A model generated the notes under the pieces. That model had not been told where the DNA came from. It worked only from the letters and a program-made list of their open reading frames with translations, and did not search any database. A stretch of DNA of 64,000 nucleotides from assembly GCF_000247815.1 (NCBI RefSeq), contig NC_021672.1:69104926-69168925 (forward strand), written 5' to 3'. Made by a program: the position numbers and the translations under genes. Below, one piece after another: positions 1-17,882 of this stretch; within the stretch, counting starts at the first letter, position 1, and the number at the start of each line of letters is the position of its first letter. This DNA is from Ficedula albicollis (Eukaryota; Chordata; Aves; Passeriformes; Muscicapidae).

Positions 1-3803
<3,803 letters not shown>

Positions 3804-5228
3804 AGGTAAAAACAACCAGCCACAACTTTAAGCCAGAACAACAGAGATGCTGGTAAAAGTTTGAAGCCAGACATCCTGCAGCTTAAACCTACACTATATT
3901 CTTAATAATTCAGATCAGTCAAAAAGGCAGCCCAAGAAACCATTTTAAATCTGACCTCATCTCAATGGAACTGGGAGCAGGGAAAAGGATAAAAACCCCC
4001 ACACAATACATACAATCAGATTGGAACACAATGCAGCAATAATACTGTTGCTAAATGGACTTTTAAAGGATGCAAGATTAGCATTTAGTTTCTTAAAGAA
4101 TCCAGACGACATTCAACTCTTGCACAAGGGATGGAATGCAGCAAAGAGGGCTGTCAGCTGAATCCATTTGGGATACCCATAAACTAAGTCATCTTCATTT
4201 GGCTAAAACAGCTTCTAAAAATCATTATTTTGAGGAGAGATCTTTGGCCCTGTTGTGTCAAAGGCTGTGGTAATTATCTAGAAGACACATGAGCTACCAC
4301 AAATCGTGGCTTTGCTTCTAAATTGTATCTAGTCCAGCTGTGAGGCCATTTCTGAAAAGCAAAAGGCAATAGAGTATGGTCTCCCTGCACCATCCATCAA
4401 GATGCACAAAATTTTACTGATGGTGCCAGTGCCAAAAGTCTATGCATCAAATACTTACTGAGTGATAAAAGCAATACTTGCAAGTCATTCTTATGGTACA
4501 GATAGGAGTTATGACAAACATAACAGACTGCTTTCTTTCATTTTTTGTTTAAAACTCACTGCTAGATGTAGAAAGACCACAGGTCCTCCCACATGTTCCA
4601 TTCCAGAAACATCTGAACACTCTTTCACAAGACTGGACTCTGCCTTTGCTACAAAGCAGAAAATAAACATTCTATTTAACAACTTGGAAGTGCAGTATTT
4701 GAAGAAAGAGCAGCTAGCATCTCTGGATTCCCACTCAGATAAATTATCTGAACTTCACCTGTGTTTATCCAAGGGAAGAATTCTATCTGTCTGTTCTGAG
4801 GCAATAATTAGGCAACATTTAACACATAAGCTCTGAAACCACATTTGAATTTCTTGCATAGAGAAGGGACTGAAGAAAAGTTTAGAACTTCTCAAAGGAG
4901 ATTTAAGTTCTTTTAACAAAGTTCTTTTAACAGTTGATTAAGCTAAACTATCCAAGTACGCTAAATTTAGTGATCCCTACTCGATAATGATCTCTCTACT
5001 CAAAATAGGAAGATCAAACTGAACTACTGAAGGCCAAGTAGTCTGCAGCCAATAAGCTCAACAAACAGTCCATAAGCTAAAACAAGTGAGAACAATAGCT
5101 GCTAACATGTGATGAAAGGCCCCCAAACAACACAAAAGCAAATAAGGAACAGAACTATTGAGTGCTGAAAAGCAACTGCTTAAGCAAGAAAAGGTAGGAA
5201 TCTGTGAACACACAAGAGAGAAATATAA
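3804..5228. other. AT-rich noncoding DNA, no gene recognised
   Basis: The best open frame is 124 codons on + (4462-4836). It has no recognisable domain and no clear splice context, so I treat it as chance. No repeat family was recognised. Confidence 0.55.
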
Positions 5229-5393
5229 TCCAGACATATGATACCCCCAGGGTTTCAAAGTTCCCAGACATTTGGCCATTACTGAGGTCCTGCTATGGTC
5301 CAGACATATGATACCCCCAGGGTTTCAACATATGATACCCCCAGGGTTTTCAAAGTTCCCAGACATTTGGCCATTACTGAGGTCCTGCTATGG
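5229..5393. repeat. Nested tandem duplication, unit about 70 bp
   Basis: A 70-bp unit at 5229-5298 is followed by a copy of its first 30 bases (5299-5328). That is followed in turn by a nearly complete copy from its CATATGATACC segment to its end (5329-5393). The shared cores are almost identical, the last copy having one extra T. The pattern is [AB][A'][AB]. It is either a recent duplication or a loop walked twice during assembly. Confidence 0.93.
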
Positions 5394-5718
5394 GACACTA
5401 CCCACCACAGTACAGCTCTACATTCATTCAACAAGGCTTGTCCACTAAACAGATTATCTCAGTGTCCAACTGATGAGCTGCCTGCTACCCTAATTTATCA
5501 CTTTGGGGCTGTGATACTGAAATCAGACAGACAAACTATCTAACAAATTTTGAGTATAAGGAAGCAGGCAGTCTTTCTTGCAGTGCACTGGTCACTCGGA
5601 GGATCCTTCTTCTAATCAAGTGCCCTGAGCATCAAGTAAGCAGATTTTCATCATACACAGTGACAACATACTCACTAGCTATCCCCCTCACTTGATGTAT
5701 ATGTATTACTTTATTTGA

Positions 5719-5723
5719 CATAG
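5719..5723. repeat. Target-site duplication, left copy (CATAG)
   Basis: The five bases CATAG lie directly before the TGTCTTAG terminus of the solo LTR and recur directly after its CTAGGACA terminus (6698-6702). Five-base duplications are typical of ERVL (class III) integrations. Confidence 0.85.
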
Positions 5724-6697
<974 letters not shown>

Positions 6698-6702
6698 CAT
6701 AG
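6698..6702. repeat. Target-site duplication, right copy (CATAG)
   Basis: An exact copy of 5719-5723 directly after the LTR end CTAGGACA. It fixes the right boundary of the insertion. Confidence 0.85.
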
Positions 6703-6992
6703 TTACACCCCTTATTGGGAGTCCTTGCAGGATTCTTGGGGGGGGGTCTTTTTCAGTGGTCTTCAATTACCAGTGTCCTTTTCAGATGGCTGTTCCTCGA
6801 CCTCACTTTTGAGTAAGCACAACATCGCTGTTTTCCGTAACTTCTGCTCTGTCAGCCTTGCAGAGCTGAGCTGGCATCCTACTTGCCTACTGCATGACTT
6901 CCGTTTGCCTAAGTTACATCCTTTATTTCTCCAAGGCTGCACTGCTCTACTGTCCTCAGACTAAAATGCTGTTCTGGGCAATGCTAGGAATT

Positions 6993-7134
6993 CCAACTTT
7001 TACTTGGTGACTGTTGAAACAATAGTTACAAGACGTTACAGTTTTTCCAAAGGCAAAAGAGATCCAACTTTTACTTGGTGACTGTTGAAACAATAGTTAC
7101 AAGACGTTAAAGTTTTTCCAAAGGCAAAAAAGAT
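6993..7134. repeat. Two-copy tandem duplication, 71-bp unit
   Basis: Copies 6993-7063 and 7064-7134 begin CCAACTTTTACTTGG and end GAT. They differ at only two positions (C/A and G/A). Two copies and few differences point to either a recent duplication or two alleles placed in series. Confidence 0.95.
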
Positions 7135-7676
7135 TCAAAGCTGCTACCCCTTCTCCTTGAACCAGCTGGCAAGGAGGGCATGCAATTTACATTTCTACAT
7201 TATTTCAGCAACTAGTTTACTCATTTCAAAGCAAAGTCCAGGTTAAAAAAAAAAAAAATATGTGCTTCAGTTCACACTTTTGCTGTTCAGGACAATTTTG
7301 CATACTGCTTATTTCTAATAACAGACTTGCTGGTGCTAGGCTGTTTTGTCAAAGCACTGCACCTTGCATTTAAAATTAGAACCTTGCTCCAACTTTAAAA
7401 TCTCATTCTCCAGGCCCAGCAGTGCGGCAGCTCTCTCCCTCTTTTCTCCTCACCTACTCAACCCCGGTGCAGCTGCCAAAATTCCCTCCCCTAAGAGCAT
7501 CAGTGTTACAAGTACCCTGACATAGCAGGTTCAGCAGCAGCTACCTGAGCACAGTATCAACTTGTGGGAGGGCTGGATTATAGAATCAGTTCAACTCATT
7601 TCAGCTCCACACATCCTTGACCACGCTCAGATTCCAGAGCACGTGCCTAGAAACAAATGAAGCCCATCAAATAAGT

Positions 7677-7682
7677 TTTATT
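7677..7682 (-). terminator. Possible poly(A) signal AATAAA on the minus strand
   Basis: TTTATT on + gives the canonical AATAAA on the minus strand. Such hexamers are common by chance in AT-rich DNA. I list it because a CpG island lies upstream on the same strand at 14.6-16.3 kb and an unassigned 77-codon frame ends about 290 bp before it. There is no transcript evidence. Confidence 0.2.
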
Positions 7683-7692
7683 AAATGCTTTC

Positions 7693-7700
7693 TGACGTCA
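7693..7700. promoter_or_regulatory. Consensus CRE octamer TGACGTCA
   Basis: A perfect palindromic cAMP-response element, the binding site for CREB/ATF dimers. It holds a CpG, which is otherwise scarce in this AT-rich stretch, so its survival is mildly notable. One octamer is expected about once per 65 kb by chance, so function is unproven. Confidence 0.3.
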
Positions 7701-10700
7701 TGTAGACATCCTAGAAAACACAGGGGAGGGGTTCCAAGTCAACACGTATGTTAATATAGTCCTATTTCTTTTTTACGAGCTACAGTCCAGACAGATGTGT
7801 TAGCTCATTGGGAAAATTATACAGTCACTTTTCAAATTAGGCAATCATTTTAGTTCAAAGGGTGTTTGCACTAGAGTCTTGTTTTATTCAAATTGCACTA
7901 TATTCACTTGAGGGACTACAGTTGAAAGGGAAACTCTCCATTTTAATAGAAAGCTGCCTGTGGCAACTTAGTTATTAATCAGAAGCAGAAATCTTTCCAC
8001 ATTCAGAAGGCATACGGCTTCGTTTCCCTGTCCATGTACTCCCACTTAGAGAGGATTCAGCACTAGAGTTGCAGATTTTTTTGGTTTTTTTTGAAAAGAG
8101 GATGTCTCCATGACCCAAATCCACGTGACAAACAAGGGCCCTCAAAACCCATGAGTACAGTTCAAAGAGCTGAGCCTTGCTTACTGTCATCCTTTTCCCA
8201 TAGCCCACTGATAAACTTCAAAAATAACTAGAAACCTTGTTGAACATCAGTCCTCTATCATGTTAGTAATGTATGTAAGGTAATATGCAATTTTCTCCCA
8301 CATAAAAGCTTCAAATAAGCATTCACTTGAATCACTGGAGAGATGGTATCAAGTAATTAGGGACATTCCTTGACTCAACCTTTGGTTTCATAGCTGATTT
8401 TACAAGACTGTTTCCTATTAAAAATAGTGTCATTTTCTTCCTTACTTCACACAACTGTTTCATGCTTTCTTTGATAATAAATATTTACAGTTCTACACAT
8501 ACTCTCTGGCCAGTAGGCAAAAAAGCAGATAATTTGGTCAATTCAACTCTTGCACTGGTGCCTTCAAAGTACATTTGAACTTCAAGTACATACTTTAAAC
8601 ATACACAACTCCATAGCTACCTAATTGCACAAGTAAATTTTAAAAGCATCACTGGAATTTTTCTATGAAAACACTTTTGCTGCGACCTTTAAATTTGCAA
8701 AAGAAAAAAGTCAGAAGACTGTTACAGCACATAAAGGTTAAATGTAAAATTTTTTTATATTTAAAAAATATAAAAAGGGGAGGGGGAAAGGTTTTTCTGA
8801 AGTTTGCTTTTACTTCTCATCATCCTCCTCAGATTATGATTGGTCATAAATTCAATAATTTCCCCAAACTGAGTCTGTTCTGCTCATGATGGCAATTGCT
8901 GAGTGATTCCCTCATCCTTATCTTGACCTACAAGCCTTTTGCTACATTTTCTCTCCTCTTTCCAGTCGTAAAGGAGTGACAGAACAGCGTTGGTGGGCAT
9001 CAACCATCCATCCAAGGTCAAACCACCACACTACTGTATGAAAGCATTTCATTTTACTGCAAAAGCCTTTAAAAGAAGTCTAAATTTCCAACTTCAGAAA
9101 TAGTGGGTTTTTTAATCTTGTCAGTTACTCATCCTGAAATACAGTCCTATTTAGAATTCACTTAAAGTTCCTTTTGGTTTTCCCCTGACTTGTTTTTAGG
9201 TTAGATACAACAGGCAAAATACCAGCTTTACAAGTCTACCGTTACTGGGAAATTCCACTAAATAATATGGAAATTCCTCCTACAGCATCTCAGCAAACAC
9301 ACACAATACTGGCACAAAGATTTGTCCTGTAAAAAAGGTTTTTTTAACAACACTACATTGAGAATCAAGAGTTTCAACAAAATTTCTTTCTCAAATTTAA
9401 CAAACTGGTGAGGTGGAGAGAACGTGGTCAGTTTGTGGTACTCATGGAATTCAGCTGACCATGCTAAAAGCCTGCTGCATAACTGAGTAGTTCTTCAGAA
9501 CATTTTTCCTAGGAATAAGCTAGCCCACAAAAACATTCTTCCACTTGCCTCTTCATGAACAGATGCATCACTATTTTGCCTTGCTCTTCAGACAAGACAT
9601 TTTCTTAAGAAATATCTCTATGATAAGTATTCAAACAACCCAATACACTTTCAGTTACACACATGAGAATTTTTAATACTCTAGTATATATTTGCTTTCC
9701 TTATGATCCTTTCACCTTATGATCTAGAATTCCTTTCCACTGATAAAAGTACTAACTGCTTATCAGAGACATTATAAGCTGGTTTTGTATTGAAACAGAG
9801 CTAGGGTGGCCTCTGAGGAGAGAAATCTTTGTCTGAAAAGAAGTTTCACACAATTATGCAGCTATTTTCATAACTTGTACAGCCTAATTTTTCTAAGGCT
9901 TCTAATTGGAATGAGCTTGGTAACTGCAGTTGTTTCAGCATTCATCTGATGTTTCTGATGGTTTCAGCTTTCAATCTCCCACTCTCCATGGGTAAAAGAA
10001 GCAAGAACACAAAGGCATCCAAACTACCCTAGAAATACTATTCTACATACATAAGACAATAAATATCTATTACATACTTATATTAATCACGTATCAGAGC
10101 AAGCATGATGCAAGTTTATTTCCACAACATGCAGTTGCCTGCCTTAATAAAGGCTGCACAGGCATGCCTCCAGAGTTTTATGGAATTCCTGATACAAGAG
10201 AAAGCAGTAACTTTTGGCAAATACATCCCTACTTCAAATTACACTTGTACAAAAAGTATCATATCTTGCTGTATATATCTTGAGAGTATACTTTTATCTA
10301 AAATAAGAGTATTAACTAGAAAAATAATGGGAAAAAACAATCTCTACTCATTAATATTTATATTGTTATTTTAAGCTTTTACTAACTTTTTGACTTTTTT
10401 AACCAAGAGATTTGTCCATTACAAGCTATTGAAACAATAACACTGTATTTCACCTGTAACAATTCCAAATGCATTTCACATAAGCAATCTCTGGGGCTCT
10501 GGGAATTTTCTATTCAAAGGAAGCACAAATGCAAAGCAGAATGAAAACTAGACATGTCTTTCCTATACATATTCCTATAACATACACTATTTCCAAATAT
10601 TAGCACTCCCAAATCTCCTTTACTTTTGAGGTTAAACAATTCACTTTCTGAGGCACAACAGCAGAAACAAGATGATCCTTGTGAAAAGAATGCATAGATG

Positions 10701-10717
10701 GCACCACATCTGTGAAA

Positions 10718-10853
10718 GTGTGAGTGTATAGCCATACAAATAAAACACGGGATCTTTGTAATAGCAAAGATGGAGAGAATTCACAAGTGTGAGTGTATAG
10801 CCATACAAATAAAACATGGGATCTTTGTAGTAGCAAAGATGGAGAGAATTCAT
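10718..10853. repeat. Two-copy tandem duplication, 69-bp unit
   Basis: Copies 10718-10786 and 10787-10853 begin GTGTGAGTGTATAGCC and run to GAGAGAATTCA. They differ at two positions (CACGGG/CATGGG and TAATAG/TAGTAG). Minus-strand frames crossing it show the same peptide twice, which only reflects the duplication. Confidence 0.94.
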
Positions 10854-13800
10854 TTTAGCAAGTGGCAATATCAAGGATGAAATGGAAATAATCATTTGTT
10901 AGCAGAAAATTCAGAAAAAGAATCTCAAGTCTTCTTATACTACCAAGATGTGGAAGAAAAACTGAATTTCACCATAAGAAAGATCAAATGACACTACTAT
11001 ATCCTTCAAACTAGCTAATAAGGATCTCAATAATTATCCAACTAAAGGAGGGAAGTAACAAAACAGACAAGTACCAAAATTTAAACTCATGTCAAAAGCT
11101 GTAGTTTCAAGGTCAAATGAAGTGGTGACATCAGAAAGTCCAGATATAAAGACCAGGTGAGAAGCTGAAAGCATTTGAAGCTTTCTGTAAAACGACTGAC
11201 TGTGGGCCATAATAAAAAGGCAGATGCCATCCACATATGTGAGATGTCAAGGGTAAGGTCTTCACTGCATCATTAGAGAACTTCAAACTGTACTGCCAAG
11301 CAAACGTTTCTGGGAAGTAACAACCTGAAACATGAACACCTCTGAATCCTTATTTAGTAACTTTGAAGTATTTATTCCTTAATTAACAGCATATATTGAA
11401 CATATCCGAAAAGTTAGTTCAGACACTCTCCAAGAATTTACATCATGGGATATTCCAAACATTATATGCTTCTAACAGATTCATATAAATTTGTTTGATA
11501 GCAGGTTTGCTACAGAGGACCAGAAAAAGCAGTTACAGAAAAAAAAAAAGTTTCCCCCTACTGTTTTGGCATTGACACTTGCAAGATTATGTGATGATAC
11601 CTGCATAAAACTTTGCTATGCAATTCCATTCACAAGTATTTCCCTGCAGCAGTTCCAAGTCTATTTCATGTACAGATTTATGACAAAGAACAAACAAGGC
11701 TACTTGCAACTTTAAAAGTTTTGAGAAGGAATAGAATTCCCATCTCTAACTTTACAGCTTTCACATTTGAAAATTCCAGAAGAGTACTGTGAGGATCTGC
11801 ACATTACAAATACTACCCTTTCAGTACAGGCTACTACTCACTTACTGAAGTGCAGCCCAGACAAAATTTGGGCAAATGGCAGACTCCTAATAACAGCCTT
11901 TTTTGTGTGTGCTCCAGTTGTAACTCACACAATTGGACAGTAAAGAATGGCCATTTGAGAAACAACAAGAAAACCCACATGAACTTGGCCAAATAGTTAT
12001 TAGAGGTAGGTAGCTGTAGATACTTGCTCACAAGTCAGTGCCACATTCACAGAGCTGCTCTCGCAGCACTCCCTGCAGATCGTAATTTTCTGTCTAACAA
12101 CCCATTTTTTGGCAATGCAACATCAAAAATATCACCTATAGCAAATATGCTACCACTGGACATTCAGAAAGCAGTGAACTCCCCAGCGCTAATACCACTG
12201 GTGTCTGATAATACACTGATGCTTCTTCAACACCTCCAACTTCAGGAATGGTAGAGAAATCAGAGACTCCAGGTATTCTTCTCTATACAAGTTATTCTAC
12301 TTCAAAACTGAGTGCATGTGGCAGTATAGAATATATCCATGCCAACTGGCCTCTCCACCAGCTTCCCTCTGCAAGGGAAATACTAGTTAACATTTACCAC
12401 ATTAAACTCCTGGGCATGTCTTGTCACTTGTCTGCTGTTAACCATGTTGAATTTTGTATTCAAGTGAGCAACTTCAGAATTCTTAATTCAGTTGAAGCTT
12501 GAAGTGTTTCACAGCTCCTTAATTAGTTGTTAGAATCTTCACAGAAAGAGAGCCAACAAATAAACTCGTCTGTGTGTTGAAATTTGAAGGCACACTTTTT
12601 TCTAGTAAAGTGAACAAATGTTTCTTCTTGGAAACAGTTTAATGAAGACAAGAAGTGTCTTCAGATTATTCTTGAAACCCAACCTCTTCAGCTACCTGCT
12701 TCTCAGCTAATTTCAGTACTCATACAACACACAAGGCTGGTTTGGTGGAGCACTTTTCAAATCACATCCTCTCTTTTGTTCAAGGTAGATTGGAGAATGG
12801 AGTCCTTCTTCAGGCTTCTTTTTGTGAAACTCGAGGCTCAGCACAGGCACATAAGCAGCCTGTCTGCTTATCTCTCAGGGCATTTCCATAGTTTGCAATT
12901 CTATTGTGTTCCTTACTTAGGACATTCCTTCCAGCGAAAGCAGCTTCCTTGATGTTTAATTCTTCAGTTTAGCCACGGTAATTTCATAATCTTCATCATG
13001 AGAGTCATTTGTTATCCAGTTTTCTAAGACTATACTCTTCAGTTTATTTCTTCATGCCATTCCTCATAGGCATTTTGCACAATGTATTACCAGAAGAGGT
13101 GACAGTTTTGCAGCATTTTGGTCCTTCCTACCATTTTGTGAGAATTTAACAACTCCTCCAGCTGTAACAAATTTCTTCTATATAATTAGTTTGAAACCGT
13201 AACAGGTGGGTTTTCCCCAATCCTAACTTCAAATTCATAGGGGTTTTTTTTTTTTTTTTTGGTACCAGCTGGAAAACAGAAAGTAGGCAATCCACTTCAC
13301 CAAGTTTGGCCATAGCAAGCTAATAAACAGTCCCTGACATTTTAACCAGGGCAAACACATGGCAAGTAAAGATATTAAAAATGCCTCAAAGTGAGATTAA
13401 GTTTCTTCGTCCCACTGGACCACAAACTCTAGTATGGAAGCATGAAAGTAGCTTGGGAGAAAAGTCAACAAAGTAAAAATAATTGTCACCAAGAATACAG
13501 CATGCCTGAATCTCTAGAATGAGGGAGAGTATGTCCTGTGAAAGTCATTCATACAGAACAAACTCACAATCAAAAGGAGGGAACAGAGCTACAAGTTTAA
13601 TGTTGCTGTGATTCATTATCAAGCAGATGCTTGAACAGCACTAATCTTTTAGTTCTTACGATGCATCTCATTTCTCATTCAGCTACAGATCCCTATTTCT
13701 GCAATATTTATATAGAACATCTGGGAATGGACCTGTTCTGTTTATGACCTCGAATCTCAGAAAACGATGATGCTGCCTCTGACACTACCTTACAAACTCC

Positions 13801-14567
13801 TGAGCTTGTATATAAGCCCTTTTTCTTATTTCCAAGTATCTCATCATACTTCAGAGTCTGTGTTCTTCTGTTCCTCTCATGCAGAATTTCCCATTTCTAC
13901 TCATAGACATATAAGCAATAACACGTCCTGAATCAAACTGAAGTATATAGGCTTTGGGTCTCACTGATTTTCCCATTCTGTAACTTCTGATTAGGCAGTC
14001 AGACTATAACATACTTTACATGCCAAAATTAAAGACTGAATGAATATATTAACACAGATATTCACATAGATGAATACATACCCTGTTAACTTATTTGGGA
14101 GTTTCTCAGACATTCTGAAGAAAGTCTCTAACTGTTCTAAATATTTCTTTCTCTGAAGAGGATGTTTCCTTTACAAATTGTTGCAAACACATTACGTATT
14201 CAAGTGGTAATCTTTGGTCAGAACTCCGGCAGGATGGTGAAATTTTCCTAAGGACTTAAGAATGGTCAACCTGGAGCTACTACTTTTCACTTGAACCCTC
14301 ACTACACATTCCAACAATACCTATGGATTAGCACAATTTCCATCACACTTCCTCTTTCCTACACAAGTTTTCCCAAGACCTTGCCCAGCTTCCACTACAG
14401 GATGCTTGTTCGCACTTGTTTCTAAGACGAAACCACCTTTAACAAAACTAAGTGAGCCATTAGACCTAGCCTAAAAGGCTAGGGGGGTAAACAGTAAAGT
14501 CGTTTCAAACTGGAGGAGTTTATTCCACATCGATACGTACTTTTCGAACACACTGTCACAGGCTACT
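10854..14567. other. AT-rich noncoding DNA, one weak exon-like stretch
   Basis: No gene was recognised. The stretch 12012-12282 on + is slightly exon-like: a 76-codon frame runs to 12254, and a second frame continues through a Ser/Thr/Pro-rich segment to a CAG/GTATT donor-like site near 12271. Joining them needs a frame change, so if real it would be a decayed exon. An 18-base T run lies near 13243-13260. No transposon was recognised. Confidence 0.45.
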
Positions 14568-15160
14568 GTGTCAGTACAGGAACTGAACAAAACTTCCCGG
14601 CGGCATTCTCCCTGGGGCGCGGTAATTAGGGGTAAGTGGTGCATGAAGGCATCAGCAGAGCCATCGCTGCCCAGCGCGCGGACGAGCGTTGCCACCCTCG
14701 CCCGGCCGCCCGCTCCCCAGCGCCGACACCTGCAGGACTCCCCTCCGGCCGCGCTCCGCGCTGCCAGCATCGCTCCAAATAAAAACGCTGCTCTCTCGCT
14801 ACCTTCCTGCGCCTTGTTATCAGCCCGCGTTCAGGTTTCCGCCGGCCGGGGGCCAATTCCTGCCGGCTCTCCCGTGAGGGGCTGCCCGGCCCCGCACCCG
14901 CGGCCCGCGGCGGGAGGCCGGCTCTCACCGCCCCTCTCCATCCGCACAGAGAGGTCCTGGGAAACCACAACAGCTCTGCCTTCCCTCGGAGGTGGGAAAT
15001 TTAAAAAATAACCATTAAAACAAGCCAAGCCAAAGCACAACGCCGCCGCCAGCCTCGGCGCTGGCGAGCAGCGCCCGTCCCGACAGCTCCGTGCCCCGGC
15101 AGCTCCGCGGCCGGGCACCCGCACCCCGCCCACGGCGCCCGGTCCCGACAGCTGCCCGGG

Positions 15161-15382
15161 CCCCAAGCGCGACCCGCAGGGCTGCGGGTGAGGGCAGCAC
15201 CCCCAGGCAGGCCAGGGGGGTACGGCACAAGGGACACTTACTGGGCGTGCAGTGCAGGGCTGAGGCTTGCGCCCCAACCGCGACCCGCAGGGCTGCGGGT
15301 GAGGGCAGCACCCCCAGGCAGGCCAGGGGGGTACGGCACAAGGGACACTTACTGGGCGTGCAGTGCAGGGGTGAGGCTTGCG
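15161..15382. repeat. Two-copy tandem duplication, 111-bp unit, in the CpG island
   Basis: Copies 15161-15271 and 15272-15382 share GACCCGCAGGGCTGCGGGTG and the following text to GAGGCTTGCG. Differences are few (CCCCAAGCG/CCCCAACCG and AGGGCTG/AGGGGTG). Each copy carries the same minus-strand donor-like CAGTAAGT. It ends 38 bases before the poly-C run. Confidence 0.95.
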
Positions 15383-15417
15383 AAGAGACGGGCGAGGAGG
15401 GAGGCGCCGCCGGCGGC

Positions 15418-16235
<818 letters not shown>

Positions 16236-16359
16236 CCCCGCTACGTGCGGCCAGCGCTGCCCCGCCCGCCCCCGGGAACCGGCCCGGCCCCGCGCCGCGG
16301 GCCGCGTCCGCTCGGCTGGCGGTACCTGCATCTGTCCAGAACGGGGAGTTCTCCTTTTG

Positions 16360-16557
16360 AATATGACGAAAAACTTCTTTGCTGTCTGCGTGACCATGCT
16401 CTGGAACAGGCTGCCCAGAGAGGGTGTGCAATCTCCCTCGCTGGAGATGCTCAAGAGCCGCCTGGACACGGTCCTGTGCCGTGTGCTCTAGAATGACCAC
16501 GCTTGAGAAGGGAGGTCGGGCCAGATGACCCTCTGTGGTCCCTTCCATTCTGTGGAA
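16360..16557 (+). mobile_element. CR1 LINE, 3' end (plus orientation)
   Basis: The + frame from about 16360 ends ...WNRLPREGVQSPSLEML...RL and stops at 16491. This is the conserved C-terminus of the CR1 ORF2 reverse transcriptase (typical pattern [15 protein letters not shown]). After the stop come about 65 bases of 3' UTR with the CR1-like ending GATGACC...GGTCCCTTCC...TTCTGTGG. The 5' part is missing, as is usual for CR1. The copy is fairly well preserved. It abuts the CpG island and inserted with its 3' end to the right. Confidence 0.88.
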
Positions 16558-16915
16558 GTCTTTGTCCCTTGGACAGGGCATCAAAAGAGGTCACCCTTCT
16601 CTCTGCCCCATGTGCAGGTGACAGTCTGTAGGTTTTGGCCTGCCATCACAGCAATACCACCACATGCAGCCACGTTACCTGACTGAAGATAATTGGTACA
16701 ATTAAAAAGATAAAACAGAAAAGTACAGTCTTTGTTTAGACACAACATCTTATTGAATCAAAGGCCATAAATATTGCACTGGTGAGACACTGAACAGGTG
16801 CCCAAAGAATTGTGGTTGCCCCAACCCTGGAAGTGTTCAAAGCAATGCTAGACTGATACTGAAATCAGGTAGACAGCAAACTTTCTGACACAATTTTGAG
16901 CATCAGACAGCAGGC
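16558..16915. other. Unassigned noncoding stretch
   Basis: No frame, repeat family or signal recognised. Confidence 0.5.
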
Positions 16916-17021
16916 ATTCTCTATTACAGTGCTGGACGCACCAGAAGAACAGCTCTGTTAATCTGATGATTCTCTATTACAGTGCTGGACGCACCAGAAG
17001 TACAGCTCTGTTAATCTGATG
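16916..17021. repeat. Two-copy tandem duplication, 53-bp unit
   Basis: Copies 16916-16968 and 16969-17021 begin ATTCTCTATTACAGTGC and end TTAATCTGATG. There is one difference (AGAACAG/AGTACAG). Confidence 0.95.
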
Positions 17022-17125
17022 TGTCCAAAAGGTACAACAAGGTATATATTCCATCGTGACCATACGTATTGATTAATTACAGTGTACTTCTGGCTAATAC
17101 ATAAACATCACTTTTCATAGAACTA

Positions 17126-17691
17126 ATTTGCATGCAGCTGCCTCCTACTGGAAGTCCTTTAATGTTCCTAGAGGGTTGTCTGAAGGGACCTTTGGTGGTT
17201 GTATTCACCAAGAGCCTCCAATATTCAAGTTTCCTTGAACTTCTCTTAGGACATGCGCTGTTGCTTGTTTCTACATAACTTTGCCCAAAAAGCCAATATA
17301 TTCCTCATTATCTCTTTATCTACTGGATCCAGCTACATTTATCATCCTGTGCGCACACTTTTACATTCTTTTGTCCTTTCTACTGGATCCAGCTACATTT
17401 ATCATCCTGTGTGCACACTTTTACATTCTTTTATCCTTATTTGCATGCAGCTGCCTCCTACTGGAAGTCCTTTAATGTTCCTAGAGAGTTGTCTGAAGGG
17501 GCCTTTGGTGGTTGTATTCACCAAGAGCCTCCAATATTCAAGTTTCCTTGAACTTCTCTTAGGACATGCGCTGTTGCTTGTTTCTACATAACTTTGCCCA
17601 AAAAGCCAATATATTCCTCATTATCTCTTTATCTACTGGATCCAGCTACATTTATCATCCTGTGCGCACACTTTTACATTCTTTTGTCCTT
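17126..17691. repeat. Nested tandem duplication [AB][B'][AB], period 313 bp
   Basis: A is 17126-17318 and B is 17319-17378. An extra B' (17379-17438) follows, then A again (17439-17631) and B again (17632-17691). The A copies differ at two visible positions (GAGGG/GAGAG and GGGACC/GGGGCC). B' differs from B (GCGCAC/GTGCAC and the last bases), while the outer B copies are identical. The same architecture recurs at 19.7 and 43.6 kb. Confidence 0.94.
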
Positions 17692-17771
17692 TGTTGTTAG
17701 CTGGTCTTTAAGCTCTATCTAGCAACTTCAGGGGAACTGAAATTTCTATTCTCTGTGTTATTTATCTGGAC

Positions 17772-17882
17772 ACGACTTGGAGGAACCTGATGTAGTAGAA
17801 GGTGACCTGCCCATTGTAGAGTGGGGTGGAAGCAGTTAAGGTTTCTTCCAACACAAACTGTTCTATGGTTCTGTGAAGTGTG
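17772..17882 (+). mobile_element. CR1 LINE, diverged 3' tail (plus orientation)
   Basis: The text AACCTGATGTAGTAGAAGG, then TGACCTGCCCAT and TTCTTCCAACACAAACTG, ending TTCTATGGTTCTGTGA, matches the ending of CR1 3' UTRs (CTAGTGGAAGGTGTCCCTGCCC-type text, then CTTCCAACCCAAACCATTCTATGATTCTATGA). It is much more mutated than the copy at 16.4 kb, so an older insertion. Confidence 0.75.

Larger units (their letters stand above)
7135..10717. other. AT-rich noncoding DNA, no gene recognised
   Basis: No recognisable coding sequence. A minus-strand frame at 7975-8208 (77 codons, ending in a stop) lies about 290 bp before a possible minus-strand poly(A) signal. That is the arrangement expected of a last exon, but its protein matches nothing I know and the upstream CAG acceptor has a poor pyrimidine tract. 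Short A and T runs are common (for example 7242-7257). No transposon was recognised. Confidence 0.5.

Noticed and set aside
14471..15277. GC-rich open frames of 60-150 codons in the CpG island as genes
   Set aside because: Frames are open on both strands at once, as expected from high GC, and none has a recognisable product.
17772..17882. Coding exon within the 114-codon minus-strand frame here
   Set aside because: The sequence is better explained as a decayed CR1 3' tail on the opposite strand.
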